From positions 1 to 20,115 of the forward strand of contig NZ_CAMLFY010000082.1 in assembly GCF_946479415.1 (NCBI RefSeq): 20,115 bases of DNA, written 5' to 3'. The stretch is from an uncultured Shinella sp. GTDB taxonomy: Bacteria > Pseudomonadota > Alphaproteobacteria > Rhizobiales > Rhizobiaceae. Below, one piece after another: positions 1 through 7,414 of this stretch. The notes beneath the pieces are model-generated. The model was not told where the DNA came from and made no database searches. It saw only the letters and a program-made list of their open reading frames with translations. Every line of letters begins with the position of its first letter. Position 1 is the first letter of the stretch. Both the position numbers and the translations under genes were made by a program.

Positions 1-183
1 GAGCGCCCGGATGCTGTCATCGTCATAGACGGGCAGCGTGCCGGCCGGGTTCAGCGCCAGGAAGTCGCGCCGGTTTTCCCAGGGCTGCTCCTCGGCAAGC
101 TCCGTCTGGAACCCGTATTCCGCGAGAATCAGGCGGACGAAGCGGGAGGCGGCGGACATCGGGTGATGATAGAGTGTGGGCAT
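1..183 (-). CDS. glutathione S-transferase family protein, N-terminal part (cut by window edge)
   Basis: The minus strand reads from an ATG at 183 to the left edge without a stop, giving 61 residues that begin MPTLYHHPMSAASRFVRLIL. The pattern is that of the thioredoxin-like N-terminal domain of bacterial glutathione S-transferases: a short beta strand, then a Ser-rich loop (SAASR, about residues 10-14) where the glutathione-activating residue usually lies, and further on NPAGTLPVYDDD (about 45-56), which carries the cis-proline (P51) of the fold. Family members use glutathione in detoxification or redox reactions in the cytoplasm; the substrate here cannot be told. I see no strong ribosome binding site before 183, and an in-frame ATG at 159 is a less likely start because it would remove the first beta strand. 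It diverges from uppP. The rest of the gene is outside the window. Confidence 0.8.
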   Translation of the reverse strand, partial: MPTLYHHPMSAASRFVRLILAEYGFQTELAEEQPWENRRDFLALNPAGTLPVYDDDSIRAL

Positions 184-371
184 TCTGGCTGCTTTGCTGA
201 TCTTGCGGAAAGGAGCTTTGCCGGGCCTGTCGCTTCGTTGGGAGCTGATTTGGTCGCGGCTGATTTGACGAACCTATAGAAATTTGGTGGTACAAACACA
301 AGCGAATCGGGCTTTTTGCCGTATGTCCGCTTCGTTTCATGCCTTTCTTTCCCTTTTCCCAAGGAACTTTC

Positions 372-1178
372 ATGGCAGATCAATCCATCGTCAGCGCCCT
401 CATTCTCGGGCTCATCGAGGGCCTGACCGAATTCATCCCGGTGTCCTCCACCGCTCATATCCTGCTTGCCGGACACTTTCTCGGCTTCAAGTCGCCGGGC
501 AATTCCTTCGCGGTGCTGATCCAGCTTGGCGCGATCCTCGCGATCCTGTCGGTCTACGCCGCCAAGCTGCTGCGCATCGCCTTCGCGCTGCCGTCGAGCC
601 CGCAAGCGCGGCGTTTCGTGATCAGCGTCCTGATCGCCTTCCTGCCGGCGGCCATCATAGGCGCTCTGGCCCATGATTTCATCAAGACGGTGCTGTTCGA
701 AACGCCGATGCTGATCTGCATCGTGCTGATCATCGGCGGCGTCATTCTCTATGTCATCGATCGCATGCCGCTTCAGCCGCGCTATACGGATGCGATGGCG
801 TATCCGCCGTCGCTCGCCTTGAAGATCGGCCTCTGCCAGTGCCTGGCCATGATCCCCGGCACCTCGCGGTCGGGTGCCACGATCGCCGGCGCCCTGTTGA
901 TGGGGACCGACAAGCGCTCGGCTGCGGAATTCTCGTTCTTCCTGGCGATGCCCACCATGGTCGGCGCGTTCACGCTCGATCTCTACAAGAACCGCGATGC
1001 GCTCTCGTCGGATGACCTCCTGGTCATCGGTGTCGGCTTCATCGCGGCCTTCATTGCGGGCCTCTTCGTCGTGCGCTCGCTGCTCGACTTCGTCTCCCGC
1101 CGCGGCTTCACGCTTTTCGCCATCTGGCGCATCGTCGTGGGCACGCTGGGCCTGATCGCCCTTTTGATCTGGGGTTGA
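372..1178 (+). CDS. uppP: undecaprenyl-diphosphatase UppP (BacA)
   Basis: This 268-residue integral membrane protein should dephosphorylate undecaprenyl pyrophosphate and so recycle the lipid carrier for peptidoglycan and surface polysaccharide; overproduction in other bacteria gives bacitracin resistance. The two family signatures are intact: [14 protein letters not shown] at residues 16-29 (catalytic glutamates E16 and E20, H29) and PGTSRSGAT at 162-170 with R166. Several hydrophobic segments follow. The length matches the family (about 270). I chose the ATG at 372, where MADQSIV aligns with other UppP N termini and an AAGGA ribosome binding site lies 6 bases upstream; an in-frame ATG at 339 would add 11 residues unlike the family. 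The gene stands alone and ends just before a hairpin with a UUCG loop. Confidence 0.95.
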   Translation: MADQSIVSALILGLIEGLTEFIPVSSTAHILLAGHFLGFKSPGNSFAVLIQLGAILAILSVYAAKLLRIAFALPSSPQARRFVISVLIAFLPAAIIGALAHDFIKTVLFETPMLICIVLIIGGVILYVIDRMPLQPRYTDAMAYPPSLALKIGLCQCLAMIPGTSRSGATIAGALLMGTDKRSAAEFSFFLAMPTMVGAFTLDLYKNRDALSSDDLLVIGVGFIAAFIAGLFVVRSLLDFVSRRGFTLFAIWRIVVGTLGLIALLIWG

Positions 1179-1180
1179 AA

Positions 1181-1198
1181 GACCGGCTTCGGCCGGTC
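1181..1198 (+). terminator. UUCG tetraloop hairpin after uppP
   Basis: GACCGGC-TTCG-GCCGGTC is a perfect 7-bp stem closed by a TTCG tetraloop, starting two bases after the uppP stop codon. UUCG tetraloops are unusually stable in RNA. Only a weak T-run follows (ATTTCC), so it may act as a partial terminator or as a 3'-end stabiliser. It also lies just downstream of the convergent small gene on the minus strand and could serve both. Confidence 0.6.
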
Positions 1199-1218
1199 AT
1201 TTCCGGATTGGCCGAAGC

Positions 1219-1368
1219 TTACTTGACCGAAGCGGTCGTGCACGGATCGACGCCGTAAGCCGGCGAGCAGCCGTGCTTGCTGGCGGAAACCGTCGAGGGC
1301 GCGGCAAAGGACCCGGCCACGATGATCAGAGCCGAAAATCCGAAGAAGATTGCAATTGCCTTGCCCAT
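1219..1368 (-). CDS. small secreted or membrane-anchored peptide, unknown function
   Basis: A 49-codon gene from ATG 1368 to TAA 1219. The product begins MGKAIAIFFGFSALIIVAGS, a short basic start followed by a long hydrophobic core, then TVSA, a plausible signal peptidase site near residue 29. The remaining tail, of about 20 residues, has two cysteines (in HGCSPAYG and DPCTTAS) that could form a disulfide. A GAGAGG sequence lies 11 bases before the ATG. I do not recognise a family. It lies between uppP (convergent) and the NDUFA9-like gene (same strand, but separated from it by a strong terminator), so it probably has its own promoter in 1369-1560. The signal-peptide-like design argues for a real gene; its small size keeps confidence moderate. 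Confidence 0.55.
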   Translation of the reverse strand: MGKAIAIFFGFSALIIVAGSFAAPSTVSASKHGCSPAYGVDPCTTASVK

Positions 1369-1562
1369 GGGCGGATAAGCCTCTCGAAGTCTTGAAAAAC
1401 GCCGCTCTCTGCTTCTCCAGCAAGACGCGACGGGGGCGGTGTTTATTCGCTGGCCCGATGACAAGCAATAACGCGACATGCTGAATCGCACGTAAATGCG
1501 GATGCGAATTTTTGAACCGCTGCATAAGTGCAACAGATGGCTCAAAGCGCTTTCGAAAAAGG

Positions 1563-1600
1563 AAACGGCCGCCGCGGGGAAAGCCCCGCGGCGGCCGTTT
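1563..1600 (-). terminator. strong bidirectional intrinsic terminator of the NDUFA9-like gene
   Basis: A perfect 17-bp inverted repeat, with arms at 1563-1579 and 1584-1600 and an AAAG loop; the core is a 14-bp GC-only stem. On the minus strand it is followed by TTTCCTTTTT, a good uridine tract, and lies about 20 bases after the stop codon of the NDUFA9-like gene. On the plus strand the stem ends in TTTT, so it could work in both directions. Confidence 0.85.
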
Positions 1601-1619
1601 TCATATCCGGAAAAGCAGA

Positions 1620-2600
1620 TCAGGCGGTCTTGTCGATCTTCGTGAACTGGCCCTGCTGGCGGTAGCGCACGAGATAGCTCGGCAGGATCGCCTCGACGAG
1701 CACGGGCTCGATGCCGATGGCCTCCAGCGTGCGGCCTTCGCTCGTGGCGGCGCCGGAAACGACGTTGTCGGAGCGCAGCAGGGTGACCTGGTCGGCGGTG
1801 AGCGGCGGCGTGATGAACGGAACCAGCGAGGCGATAGAGCCGATCAGCGAGGCGATGCCGAAGGGCAGCGGCACGAGCGGGTTCTTGCGGTCGACGACGC
1901 GCAGCATGGTCTCGAGACATTGGCGGAAGCTCAGGACCTCGGGGCCGCCGAGTTCGTAGGTGCGGCCGCGTTCGATCGTACCGTCCACCGAGCGGGCGAC
2001 CGCTTCGGCGACGTCGTTGACATAGACGGGCTGGAATTTGGTGTTGCCGCCGCCGATCAGCGGCAGGACGGGCGCATAGCGCGCCATGGTGGCGAACTTG
2101 TTGAAGAAGCCGTCTTCCGGGCCGAACACGATGGAGGGGCGCAGGATCACGGCATCCGGCACGGTGCGCAGCACGGCCGCTTCGCCGCGCGCCTTGGTAC
2201 GGGCATAGCTGGAGCCGGAGTTTTCATCGGCGCCGATGGCGGAGATGTGCGTAAGCTTCGCTCCGACGGCGCGGGCGGCTTCCGCCACGGCGCGGGCGCC
2301 AAAATCCTGCACGGCATCGAAGGTGTTGCGGCCGGCCTCGAACAGCACGCCGACGCAGTTGATGACATGGTCGGAGCCTTCGACGGCACGGTCGACCGAC
2401 TGGCGGTAGCGCAGGTTCGCCTGGACGAAGGAAATCTGGCCGACGCCGCCGATCGGCTGCAGGAAGCCGGCGAGATCGGGACGGCGCACGGCGACGCGGA
2501 TGCGGTAGCCGCGCCGTGCCAAGGCACGCACCACATGACGCCCGACGAAGCCCGAGCCGCCGAAGACGGTGACGAGCGGCGGAAGGTTGGACAAGGTCAT
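1620..2600 (-). CDS. NDUFA9-like NAD(P)-binding protein (atypical short-chain dehydrogenase, complex I NDUFA9 subunit family)
   Basis: A 326-residue protein with a Rossmann fold at the N terminus: VTVFGGSGFVGRHVVRAL carries the GxxGxxG dinucleotide-binding motif (G14-G20), followed by VAVRRPDL, whose arginines suggest NADP(H) preference. The pattern resembles the atypical short-chain dehydrogenases related to the mitochondrial complex I subunit NDUFA9, which occur in alphaproteobacteria; such proteins bind a nucleotide and may have no enzymatic turnover. Later landmarks are HISAIGADENSGSSYARTKA (about 125-144), with the SxxxxxYxxxK spacing of the family partly kept, and RPSIVFGPEDGFFN. I chose ATG 2600, which has AGGAG 7 bases upstream and leaves only a few residues before the first beta strand; an in-frame ATG at 2654 lacks this. 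The gene is monocistronic and ends at a strong terminator. Confidence 0.88.
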   Translation of the reverse strand: MTLSNLPPLVTVFGGSGFVGRHVVRALARRGYRIRVAVRRPDLAGFLQPIGGVGQISFVQANLRYRQSVDRAVEGSDHVINCVGVLFEAGRNTFDAVQDFGARAVAEAARAVGAKLTHISAIGADENSGSSYARTKARGEAAVLRTVPDAVILRPSIVFGPEDGFFNKFATMARYAPVLPLIGGGNTKFQPVYVNDVAEAVARSVDGTIERGRTYELGGPEVLSFRQCLETMLRVVDRKNPLVPLPFGIASLIGSIASLVPFITPPLTADQVTLLRSDNVVSGAATSEGRTLEAIGIEPVLVEAILPSYLVRYRQQGQFTKIDKTA

Positions 2601-2652
2601 ATGGCTGCTCCTGAAGACCAATATCGGTAGGTAGCGCCTACATAGCCCAAAC

Positions 2653-2695
2653 AACCGGCAAGGTGAAGCGCGGCGAAGCGTCTCTTTTGCCGGTT
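2653..2695 (-). terminator. possible terminator of the pmtA-pyrF-DUF1330 cluster
   Basis: A 9-bp perfect inverted repeat (AACCGGCAA at 2653-2661, TTGCCGGTT at 2687-2695) with a 25-base loop that has further GC-rich pairing potential. On the minus strand it lies 25 bases after the DUF1330 stop and is followed only by TGTTTGGG, so the uridine tract is weak. A separate 12-bp palindrome, GCAAGCGCTTGC (2698-2709), precedes it. Confidence 0.35.
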
Positions 2696-2719
2696 TTGCA
2701 AGCGCTTGCCGGCCGGAGT

Positions 2720-3007
2720 TTACAAACCCTCGACGACGACCATTTCGGCATCGGCCACTTCCTGGCGGATGGCTGCGGCGATCTGGTATTCCGGCGAGTT
2801 GTAACAGTCGACGGCGGCCTGCAGCGAGGGGAACTCGATAATCACGTTGCGGGCGCGCACGCGGCCTTCCAGCTGCGCATAGGCGCCGCCACGGGCGACG
2901 AAGTTCGCGCCGTATTTTTCGAAGGCCGGCTTGGCGGCGGCGACGTAGTCCTTGTAGCGCTCGGGGTCACGCACATCGACCTGTGCAATCCAGTAGCCCT
3001 TGGGCAT
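2720..3007 (-). CDS. DUF1330 family protein
   Basis: A 95-residue protein beginning MPKGYWIAQVDVRDPERYKDY. This start, the central ARNVIIEFPSLQAAVDCY (about 52-69) and YQIAAAIRQEVADAEMVVVEG at the end are the pattern of the DUF1330 family, small ferredoxin-like alpha/beta-barrel dimers of unknown biochemical role. The length matches the family (about 95). A GAGGGAGAG ribosome binding site lies just upstream of ATG 3007. It is the last gene of a tight minus-strand cluster: only 16 bases separate it from the pyrF stop, so it is probably co-transcribed with pyrF. No membrane segment or signal peptide is seen. Its function cannot be inferred beyond the family. Confidence 0.9.
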   Translation of the reverse strand: MPKGYWIAQVDVRDPERYKDYVAAAKPAFEKYGANFVARGGAYAQLEGRVRARNVIIEFPSLQAAVDCYNSPEYQIAAAIRQEVADAEMVVVEGL

Positions 3008-3023
3008 GGTTCTCTCCCTCTGG

Positions 3024-3722
3024 TTATGCTTGAAGCGCGCCGTCCATCTCGGCGAGGATCGCTTTCGTCGCGGCGAGCGGGTCGTCGGCCTTGACGATGG
3101 GGCGGGCGACGACGAGGTGGCTGGAGCCGGCCTTCAGTGCGTCGGCCGGCGTCATCACGCGCTTCTGATCGCCGAGTTCGGCGCCGGCGGGGCGGATGCC
3201 CGGCGTGACGATGGCCATGTCGGGACCGACGATCTTGCGCACGGCCTTGGCCTCCTCGGCGGAACAGACCACGCCGCCCATGCCGGCGATGCGTGCCTGT
3301 TCGGCGCGGCGCAGCACCAGCGTGTGCGGGTCATATTCGTAGCCGGCGTCGATGACGTCCTTGGCATCCATGGAGGTGAGCACGGTCACGCCGAGCAGGC
3401 AGAGGTCGGAGCCCTTGGCGGCCGAGACGGCGGCGGCCATGGCCTTGGGATAGGCGTGCAGGGTGAGCATGGACATGCCCATCTTGACGATATTTTCGAC
3501 GCCCTTTGCCACCGTGTTGTCGATGTCGAGCAGCTTCATGTCGAGGAAGACCTTCTTGCCGTCCTTGGCAAGATCGCGGGCGAATTCCAGGCCGCCGGCA
3601 AAGACCAGCTGGTAGCCGATCTTGTAGAAGAGGGCGGTGCTGCCCAGCGTCCGCACCACCTTTTCCGCCTCCGCGATGGTCGGTACATCGAGGCCAACGA
3701 TCAGGCGGTCGCGCGCGGACAT
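3024..3722 (-). CDS. pyrF: orotidine 5'-phosphate decarboxylase PyrF
   Basis: This cytoplasmic enzyme converts orotidine monophosphate to uridine monophosphate, the last step of de novo pyrimidine synthesis. The 232-residue protein begins [15 protein letters not shown] and has the full active site: YKIG with K34, then [11 protein letters not shown] at 61-71 providing the D-x-K-x-x-D triad (D61, K63, D66), TPGIRP at 173-178 and VVARPI with phosphate-binding R207. The length is normal. I chose ATG 3722; the reading frame is open farther upstream, but that region is coding sequence of the preceding gene in another frame. The stop of the upstream phosphatase gene lies only 2 bases before this ATG, and GGAAAGGG within that gene's last codons serves as ribosome binding site, so translation is probably coupled. 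Confidence 0.97.
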   Translation of the reverse strand: MSARDRLIVGLDVPTIAEAEKVVRTLGSTALFYKIGYQLVFAGGLEFARDLAKDGKKVFLDMKLLDIDNTVAKGVENIVKMGMSMLTLHAYPKAMAAAVSAAKGSDLCLLGVTVLTSMDAKDVIDAGYEYDPHTLVLRRAEQARIAGMGGVVCSAEEAKAVRKIVGPDMAIVTPGIRPAGAELGDQKRVMTPADALKAGSSHLVVARPIVKADDPLAATKAILAEMDGALQA

Positions 3723-3724
3723 GG

Positions 3725-4306
3725 TCAAAACCCTTTCCAAGATTCCATTGCCGTCCAGTCGCATGTGACGGCGCGGTCCGCAAGCCGGAATGCAAAAAGA
3801 TTGCCGCCGCCGGCCGGCTGGTCGCCATCGCGGGCAATCGGCTTGCCCATCAGATGACACTTCAGCAGCGTGCCGACGCCGCCATGGCCGACGAAGGCGA
3901 TGGGTGTTTCGGGATCATGGCCGGCCAGCACCCGTTCGACCGCCGCGACGATGCGGGCCTGCGCATCCGCTGCCCGCTCCCAGCCTTTGAAGCTTTCCTG
4001 CGGGTGCGCGAAAAACCAGTTGGCGGCGTCTTCAAAGGCATCGGGCGGCAGGAAGCCGGTGGCGGAACGGTCGTTCTCGCCCATGGCGTGATCGGTCTCG
4101 ACCGGGAGCCGTCCGGCGGAGAGGATTTCGGCCGTCTCGATGGCCTTGCGTTCGGTGCTTGCGGCAAAGCGGCCGATTTCCTTCGCCCAGCCCGAGGAGG
4201 CCGCAAGCAACGCCCGTTCGCGGCCGCGTTCGGAAAGGCCCCAGTCGGGCACCGGCACGGCCGGGTCGATCTGGACCTGCGGATGGGTGATGTAGAGGGC
4301 ATACAT
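3725..4306 (-). CDS. histidine phosphatase superfamily protein with altered RHG motif
   Basis: A 193-residue protein of the phosphoglycerate mutase/acid phosphatase superfamily. The N terminus [11 protein letters not shown] corresponds to the catalytic RHG segment, but the usual arginine is T7 and the glycine is P9; only the histidine, H8, is kept. The rest looks functional: LSERGRERA (24-32), [13 protein letters not shown] (50-62) with conserved R53, GEND with acidic E77, and FVGHGGVG with the second histidine H141. Members remove phosphate from small metabolites or proteins through a phosphohistidine intermediate; the substrate here is unknown. It lies between pmtA (9-base gap) and pyrF (2-base gap), which suggests one operon. 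A GAGG sequence lies 8 bases before ATG 4306. Loss of the motif arginine leaves open reduced or altered activity. Confidence 0.85.
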   Translation of the reverse strand: MYALYITHPQVQIDPAVPVPDWGLSERGRERALLAASSGWAKEIGRFAASTERKAIETAEILSAGRLPVETDHAMGENDRSATGFLPPDAFEDAANWFFAHPQESFKGWERAADAQARIVAAVERVLAGHDPETPIAFVGHGGVGTLLKCHLMGKPIARDGDQPAGGGNLFAFRLADRAVTCDWTAMESWKGF

Positions 4307-4315
4307 TGCCGAACC

Positions 4316-4933
4316 TCAATGGGTGCGGCGGTAGGTCCACAGCTGTGCCGGCGGGATGTTGCGCACGACGAAGTCGAGATGGGTGATCTGGTAGCGATCC
4401 GGCATGGCGACGACGGGCGAGAGCGGGCCATAGGAGATCTGCACGACCGGGCGTCCCACGGGGATGCGCGACAGCAAATCCTCGATCATCGAGACGCGCA
4501 TATGCATCGGGAAGTTCAGGAGCGGCACGGCGGAGACGACGCTGTCGAAGGTCGTGTCGCTGATATTGCCGAGCGTCTTGTCGAGATCGAAGGCATCGCC
4601 GTTGATGAAATTGACGCGATCGAAACGGGCGACGAGGTGGTTGTAGAAATCCGTCGAGAATTCGATGGAGGTGAGCTTTTCCGGGGCAAGGCCGGTTTCC
4701 AGGATCGCCTTGGTGATGACGCCGGTGCCGGGGCCGAGTTCGAGCACGGGAAGGCCGGATTTCACGTCGACGACGCTCGCCATGCGGCGCGCGGTGATGG
4801 AGGAGGTGGGGATGATCGAGCCGACGGCCCGCGTGTTGTTCATCCAGCCCTTGAAGAAACGGATTTCGTCGCCGAACTTCTTGCCGAGCCGTTCCTTGAC
4901 CTTCACGCGCAACGTCATGCCATCCCCCTTCAT
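4316..4933 (-). CDS. pmtA: phosphatidylethanolamine/phospholipid N-methyltransferase PmtA
   Basis: This SAM-dependent enzyme should methylate phosphatidylethanolamine three times to phosphatidylcholine at the membrane surface, a pathway typical of rhizobia and agrobacteria. The 205-residue product has the rhizobial PmtA pattern: KKFGDEIRFFKGWM (18-31), VGSIIPTSSITARRMA (37-52), SAM-binding motif I in VLELGPGTGVITKAIL (63-78), and near the C terminus VVQISYGPLSP and VRNIPPAQLW. Two starts compete: ATG 4933 has AGGAG 6 bases upstream, while ATG 4918, which gives MTLRVKVKERLG, fits the family N terminus better and has a run of Gs upstream. I list the first because of its ribosome binding site. 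It heads the pmtA-phosphatase-pyrF-DUF1330 cluster and has a dyad-containing upstream region. Confidence 0.93.
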   Translation of the reverse strand: MKGDGMTLRVKVKERLGKKFGDEIRFFKGWMNNTRAVGSIIPTSSITARRMASVVDVKSGLPVLELGPGTGVITKAILETGLAPEKLTSIEFSTDFYNHLVARFDRVNFINGDAFDLDKTLGNISDTTFDSVVSAVPLLNFPMHMRVSMIEDLLSRIPVGRPVVQISYGPLSPVVAMPDRYQITHLDFVVRNIPPAQLWTYRRTH

Positions 4934-4996
4934 GGTGCACTCCTGGCCGGCGTCAGGATTCATTCCCATCCGCTTCGTCCGGCCATGGTGACTATG

Positions 4997-5013
4997 TGAC
5001 GCGGTTTGCGTCA
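4997..5013 (-). promoter_or_regulatory. dyad TGACGC-N5-GCGTCA upstream of pmtA (possible operator or promoter)
   Basis: A perfect 6-bp inverted repeat, TGACGC-GGTTT-GCGTCA, 64 bases before ATG 4933 on the minus strand. Read on that strand the surrounding bases are TTGTTTTTGACGC then CATAGT, which could supply a -35/-10 pair, with TTGTTT and CATAGT 18 bases apart. The dyad would then sit between the two elements, where a repressor could bind. The spacer of 5 and arm of 6 suit a dimeric helix-turn-helix protein, but the regulator is unknown. Confidence 0.3.
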
Positions 5014-5072
5014 AAAACAAGTCTGATTGCGCCGCCGCATGCAAGTTTCCCCGACATGCGAAAGCGTCTGCT

Positions 5073-5104
5073 TAAAAAAGAACCCGCCGGCGGCCGGCGG
5101 GTTC
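5073..5104 (-). terminator. intrinsic terminator of dnaN
   Basis: A perfect 11-bp stem (5080-5090 with 5094-5104) around a three-base loop, followed on the minus strand by TTTTTTAAG. It lies about 33 bases after the dnaN stop codon. This is a textbook rho-independent terminator and separates dnaN from the downstream pmtA cluster. Confidence 0.9.
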
Positions 5105-5136
5105 CAGAACGGTTTCCCAATGCCGCGCGAACAGTC

Positions 5137-6255
5137 CTAGACGCGCATCGGCATGAGCACGTAGAGCGCGTCGTCGCCGGCAAGGTCGCGAACCAGCGTC
5201 GGCGAACCCGGATCTGCAAGCATGAAGACGGCTTCCGAGCCGGAAAGCTGCGAGGTGATGTCGAGCAGGTATTTCGCGTTGAAACCGATTTCCAGCGGGT
5301 CGTTGTCGTAGCCGACGGCCAGTTCTTCCGTAGCACTGCCGGAATCCGGGTTGTTGACCGTCAGCGTCAGTTGTCCCTCGCCGAGCGCCAGCTTCACGGC
5401 GCGACCGCGCTCGGAGGAAATGGTGGAGACGCGGTCGACGGCCTGCGCGAAGGACTGGCAGTCGATCTTCAGTTCCTTGTCGTTGTTCGTCGGGATCACG
5501 CGCTGGTAATCCGGGAAGGTGCCGTCGATCAGCTTGGAGGTCAGCACGATCGAGCCGATCGTGAAGCGGATCTTGGCGTCGGAGACTTCGACCGTCACCG
5601 TCAGGTCGGGGTTGTCGACCAGCTTCTGGAGTTCGCCGACCGTCTTGCGCGGAATGATGATGCCCGGCATGCCCTCGGAGCCCGAGGGAGCCTCGACATC
5701 GGCGCGCGCCAAGCGGTGGCCGTCGGTGGCGACGGCGCGCAGCTTCAGCTGGCCGGCGCTTTCGATCGTGTGGATGAAGATGCCGTTGAGATAATACCGG
5801 GTCTCTTCGGTGGAGATCGCAAACTGCGTGCGATCGATCAGCATCTTGAGGTCCGTCGCCTTGAGGCGGAACGTGTGCGAGAAGCTGCCGGCGGTGAGAT
5901 CGGGGAAATCCGACTGCGGCAGGCATTGCAGCGAGAATTTCGAGCGGCCCGAGGCGACCGTCATGGACGCGCCGTCGGCGCTGGTGGCGAGCAACACTTC
6001 CGAACCGTCGGAGAGTTTTCGCACGATGTCGTAAAGCAGGTGGGCGGGAACGGTCGTGGCGCCGGCCTGTTCGACCTGCGCCGGCGTCGCCTCGGTGATT
6101 TCGAGGTCGAGGTCGGTCGCCTTCATGTCGAGGCTTGCACCATCGGAGCGCAGGAGCACGTTCGAGAGGATCGGGATCGTGTTGCGCCGCTCGACCACGC
6201 GGTGAACGTGGTTCAACGACTTCAGAAGATTGGACCGCTCGAGAGTAATGCGCAT
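5137..6255 (-). CDS. dnaN: DNA polymerase III subunit beta (sliding clamp) DnaN
   Basis: The beta clamp encircles DNA and gives processivity to the replicative polymerase; it also docks many repair proteins. The 372-residue protein has the family start MRITLERSNLLKSLNHVHRV, three consecutive clamp domains of about 120 residues, VATDGHRLARADV near residue 175 (the signature ATDGHRLA), and the C-terminal YVLMPMRV, which contributes to the protein-binding pocket (E. coli ends VMPMRL). ATG 6255 is chosen because the upstream in-frame extension is unlike any clamp. The gene is monocistronic with its own terminator. It is not next to dnaA or recF here; this separation is, from memory, usual in rhizobia. 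It diverges from rsmI. Confidence 0.98.
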   Translation of the reverse strand: MRITLERSNLLKSLNHVHRVVERRNTIPILSNVLLRSDGASLDMKATDLDLEITEATPAQVEQAGATTVPAHLLYDIVRKLSDGSEVLLATSADGASMTVASGRSKFSLQCLPQSDFPDLTAGSFSHTFRLKATDLKMLIDRTQFAISTEETRYYLNGIFIHTIESAGQLKLRAVATDGHRLARADVEAPSGSEGMPGIIIPRKTVGELQKLVDNPDLTVTVEVSDAKIRFTIGSIVLTSKLIDGTFPDYQRVIPTNNDKELKIDCQSFAQAVDRVSTISSERGRAVKLALGEGQLTLTVNNPDSGSATEELAVGYDNDPLEIGFNAKYLLDITSQLSGSEAVFMLADPGSPTLVRDLAGDDALYVLMPMRV

Positions 6256-6414
6256 GAACTGTACCGCTTTCGACCGCTGGCACGCCGGAAGCCGGCGCGG
6301 CATTGCCTTGAAACTCCGGCGAGGCCGGAAAGATGGGACGGGCAAAATGGCAGAATTTCCCGCCTCATTGCAAGTGCTAACGGTGCGGGACGCGCGATAG
6401 TCAACCGTCGTCTC

Positions 6415-6443
6415 TTGCGAGGGCACCGGCGCTCGCCCATAAG
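6415..6443 (+). promoter_or_regulatory. putative sigma-70-type promoter of rsmI-yraN
   Basis: TTGCGA (6415-6420) and CATAAG (6438-6443) are separated by 17 bases, each matching the housekeeping hexamers at four of six positions, and lie 45 bases before the rsmI start. No better pair was seen in the 232-base dnaN-rsmI spacer on this strand. Confidence 0.3.
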
Positions 6444-6487
6444 GGGAGAAATACGCGGCCGTCCAACCGGCCGGAAAGGAACTGGCA

Positions 6488-7414
6488 ATGCGGGACGAAA
6501 CGGCGGCAGGCGGCACGGGCGAGGGCGGCAAGACATTTCGCCTGCACAATGCCGTCATTCCCGCCCGGCCGCTGGAGCCGGCGCTTTATCTGGTCGCCAC
6601 CCCCATCGGCAATCTCTCCGACATCACGCTGCGGGCGCTGGAAACCTTGGCCGGCGCCGATGTGCTGGCCTGCGAGGACACCCGTGTCAGCCGCGTGCTG
6701 CTCGACCGCTACGGCATCGTCAACCGGCCCTATGCCTATCACGAGCACAATGCCGACGAGGCCGGCCCGCGCCTGATCGCGGCCCTTGAGGCCGGCAAGT
6801 CCGTCGCCCTGGTGTCCGATGCCGGCACACCGCTCGTCTCCGATCCCGGCTACCGCCTCGCTTTGCTCGCCATCGAGGCCGGCCATCGCGTCGTGCCGAT
6901 CCCGGGCGCCTCTGCGCCGTTGGCCGCGCTCGTCGGCTCGGGCCTGCCGAACGACGCCTTCTTCTTCGCCGGCTTCCTTCCGACCAAGGACAAGGCTAAG
7001 CGCGACCGTCTTGCCGAACTGGCAGGCGTGCCGGCGACGCTGCTGTTCTTCGAATCGCCGCACCGCATTGCCGCGACCGTTGCCGCCGCTGCCGACGTGC
7101 TGGGCGAGGGGCGGGCGGCCTGCGTCAGCCGCGAGCTGACGAAAACCTTCGAGGAATTCCGCCGCGGCACGCTCGGCGAACTCGCCGACCACTATGGCGA
7201 TGGCCACACCGTGAAGGGCGAGATCGTCTTCGTCATCGGCCCGCCCGGCGAGGCGGCCGCGCCCGAGGCAGAGGATGTTGACCGCCTGCTGACGGCCCTA
7301 GTGAAGGACATGTCGGCCGGCAAGGCGGCGACGGAGGCCGCGCGCCAGACGGGCCTGCCGCGCCGCGACCTCTACCAGCGTCTCATCGATCTCAAGGGTG
7401 GCGATGCGGAATAA
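6488..7414 (+). CDS. rsmI: 16S rRNA (cytidine(1402)-2'-O)-methyltransferase RsmI
   Basis: This SAM-dependent tetrapyrrole-methylase-fold enzyme methylates the ribose of C1402 in the decoding centre of 16S rRNA. The 308-residue protein shows the family landmarks: [19 protein letters not shown] (33-51), [12 protein letters not shown] (61-72), [18 protein letters not shown] (107-124), [11 protein letters not shown] (138-148) and [11 protein letters not shown] (about 183-193). ATG 6488 has AAAGGA about 8 bases upstream; the first 30 residues are a variable, Gly-rich extension before the conserved fold. Its 3' end overlaps yraN by 11 bases, so the two are likely co-translated; that pairing is common in proteobacteria. 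Confidence 0.96.
   Translation: MRDETAAGGTGEGGKTFRLHNAVIPARPLEPALYLVATPIGNLSDITLRALETLAGADVLACEDTRVSRVLLDRYGIVNRPYAYHEHNADEAGPRLIAALEAGKSVALVSDAGTPLVSDPGYRLALLAIEAGHRVVPIPGASAPLAALVGSGLPNDAFFFAGFLPTKDKAKRDRLAELAGVPATLLFFESPHRIAATVAAAADVLGEGRAACVSRELTKTFEEFRRGTLGELADHYGDGHTVKGEIVFVIGPPGEAAAPEAEDVDRLLTALVKDMSAGKAATEAARQTGLPRRDLYQRLIDLKGGDAE

Noticed and set aside
1512..2630. A 372-codon open frame on the plus strand opposite the NDUFA9-like gene
   Set aside because: It spans the strong terminator at 1563-1600 and shows no domain; the opposite strand has a clear Rossmann-fold protein.
6376..6404. TTGACT plus GTTAGC on the minus strand as a dnaN promoter
   Set aside because: The -35 match is fair, but no acceptable -10 hexamer lies 16-18 bases downstream, so I did not list it.
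4996..6789. A 597-codon open frame on the plus strand opposite dnaN
   Set aside because: It runs through the dnaN terminator and the dnaN-rsmI spacer and is a reverse shadow of the sliding clamp gene.
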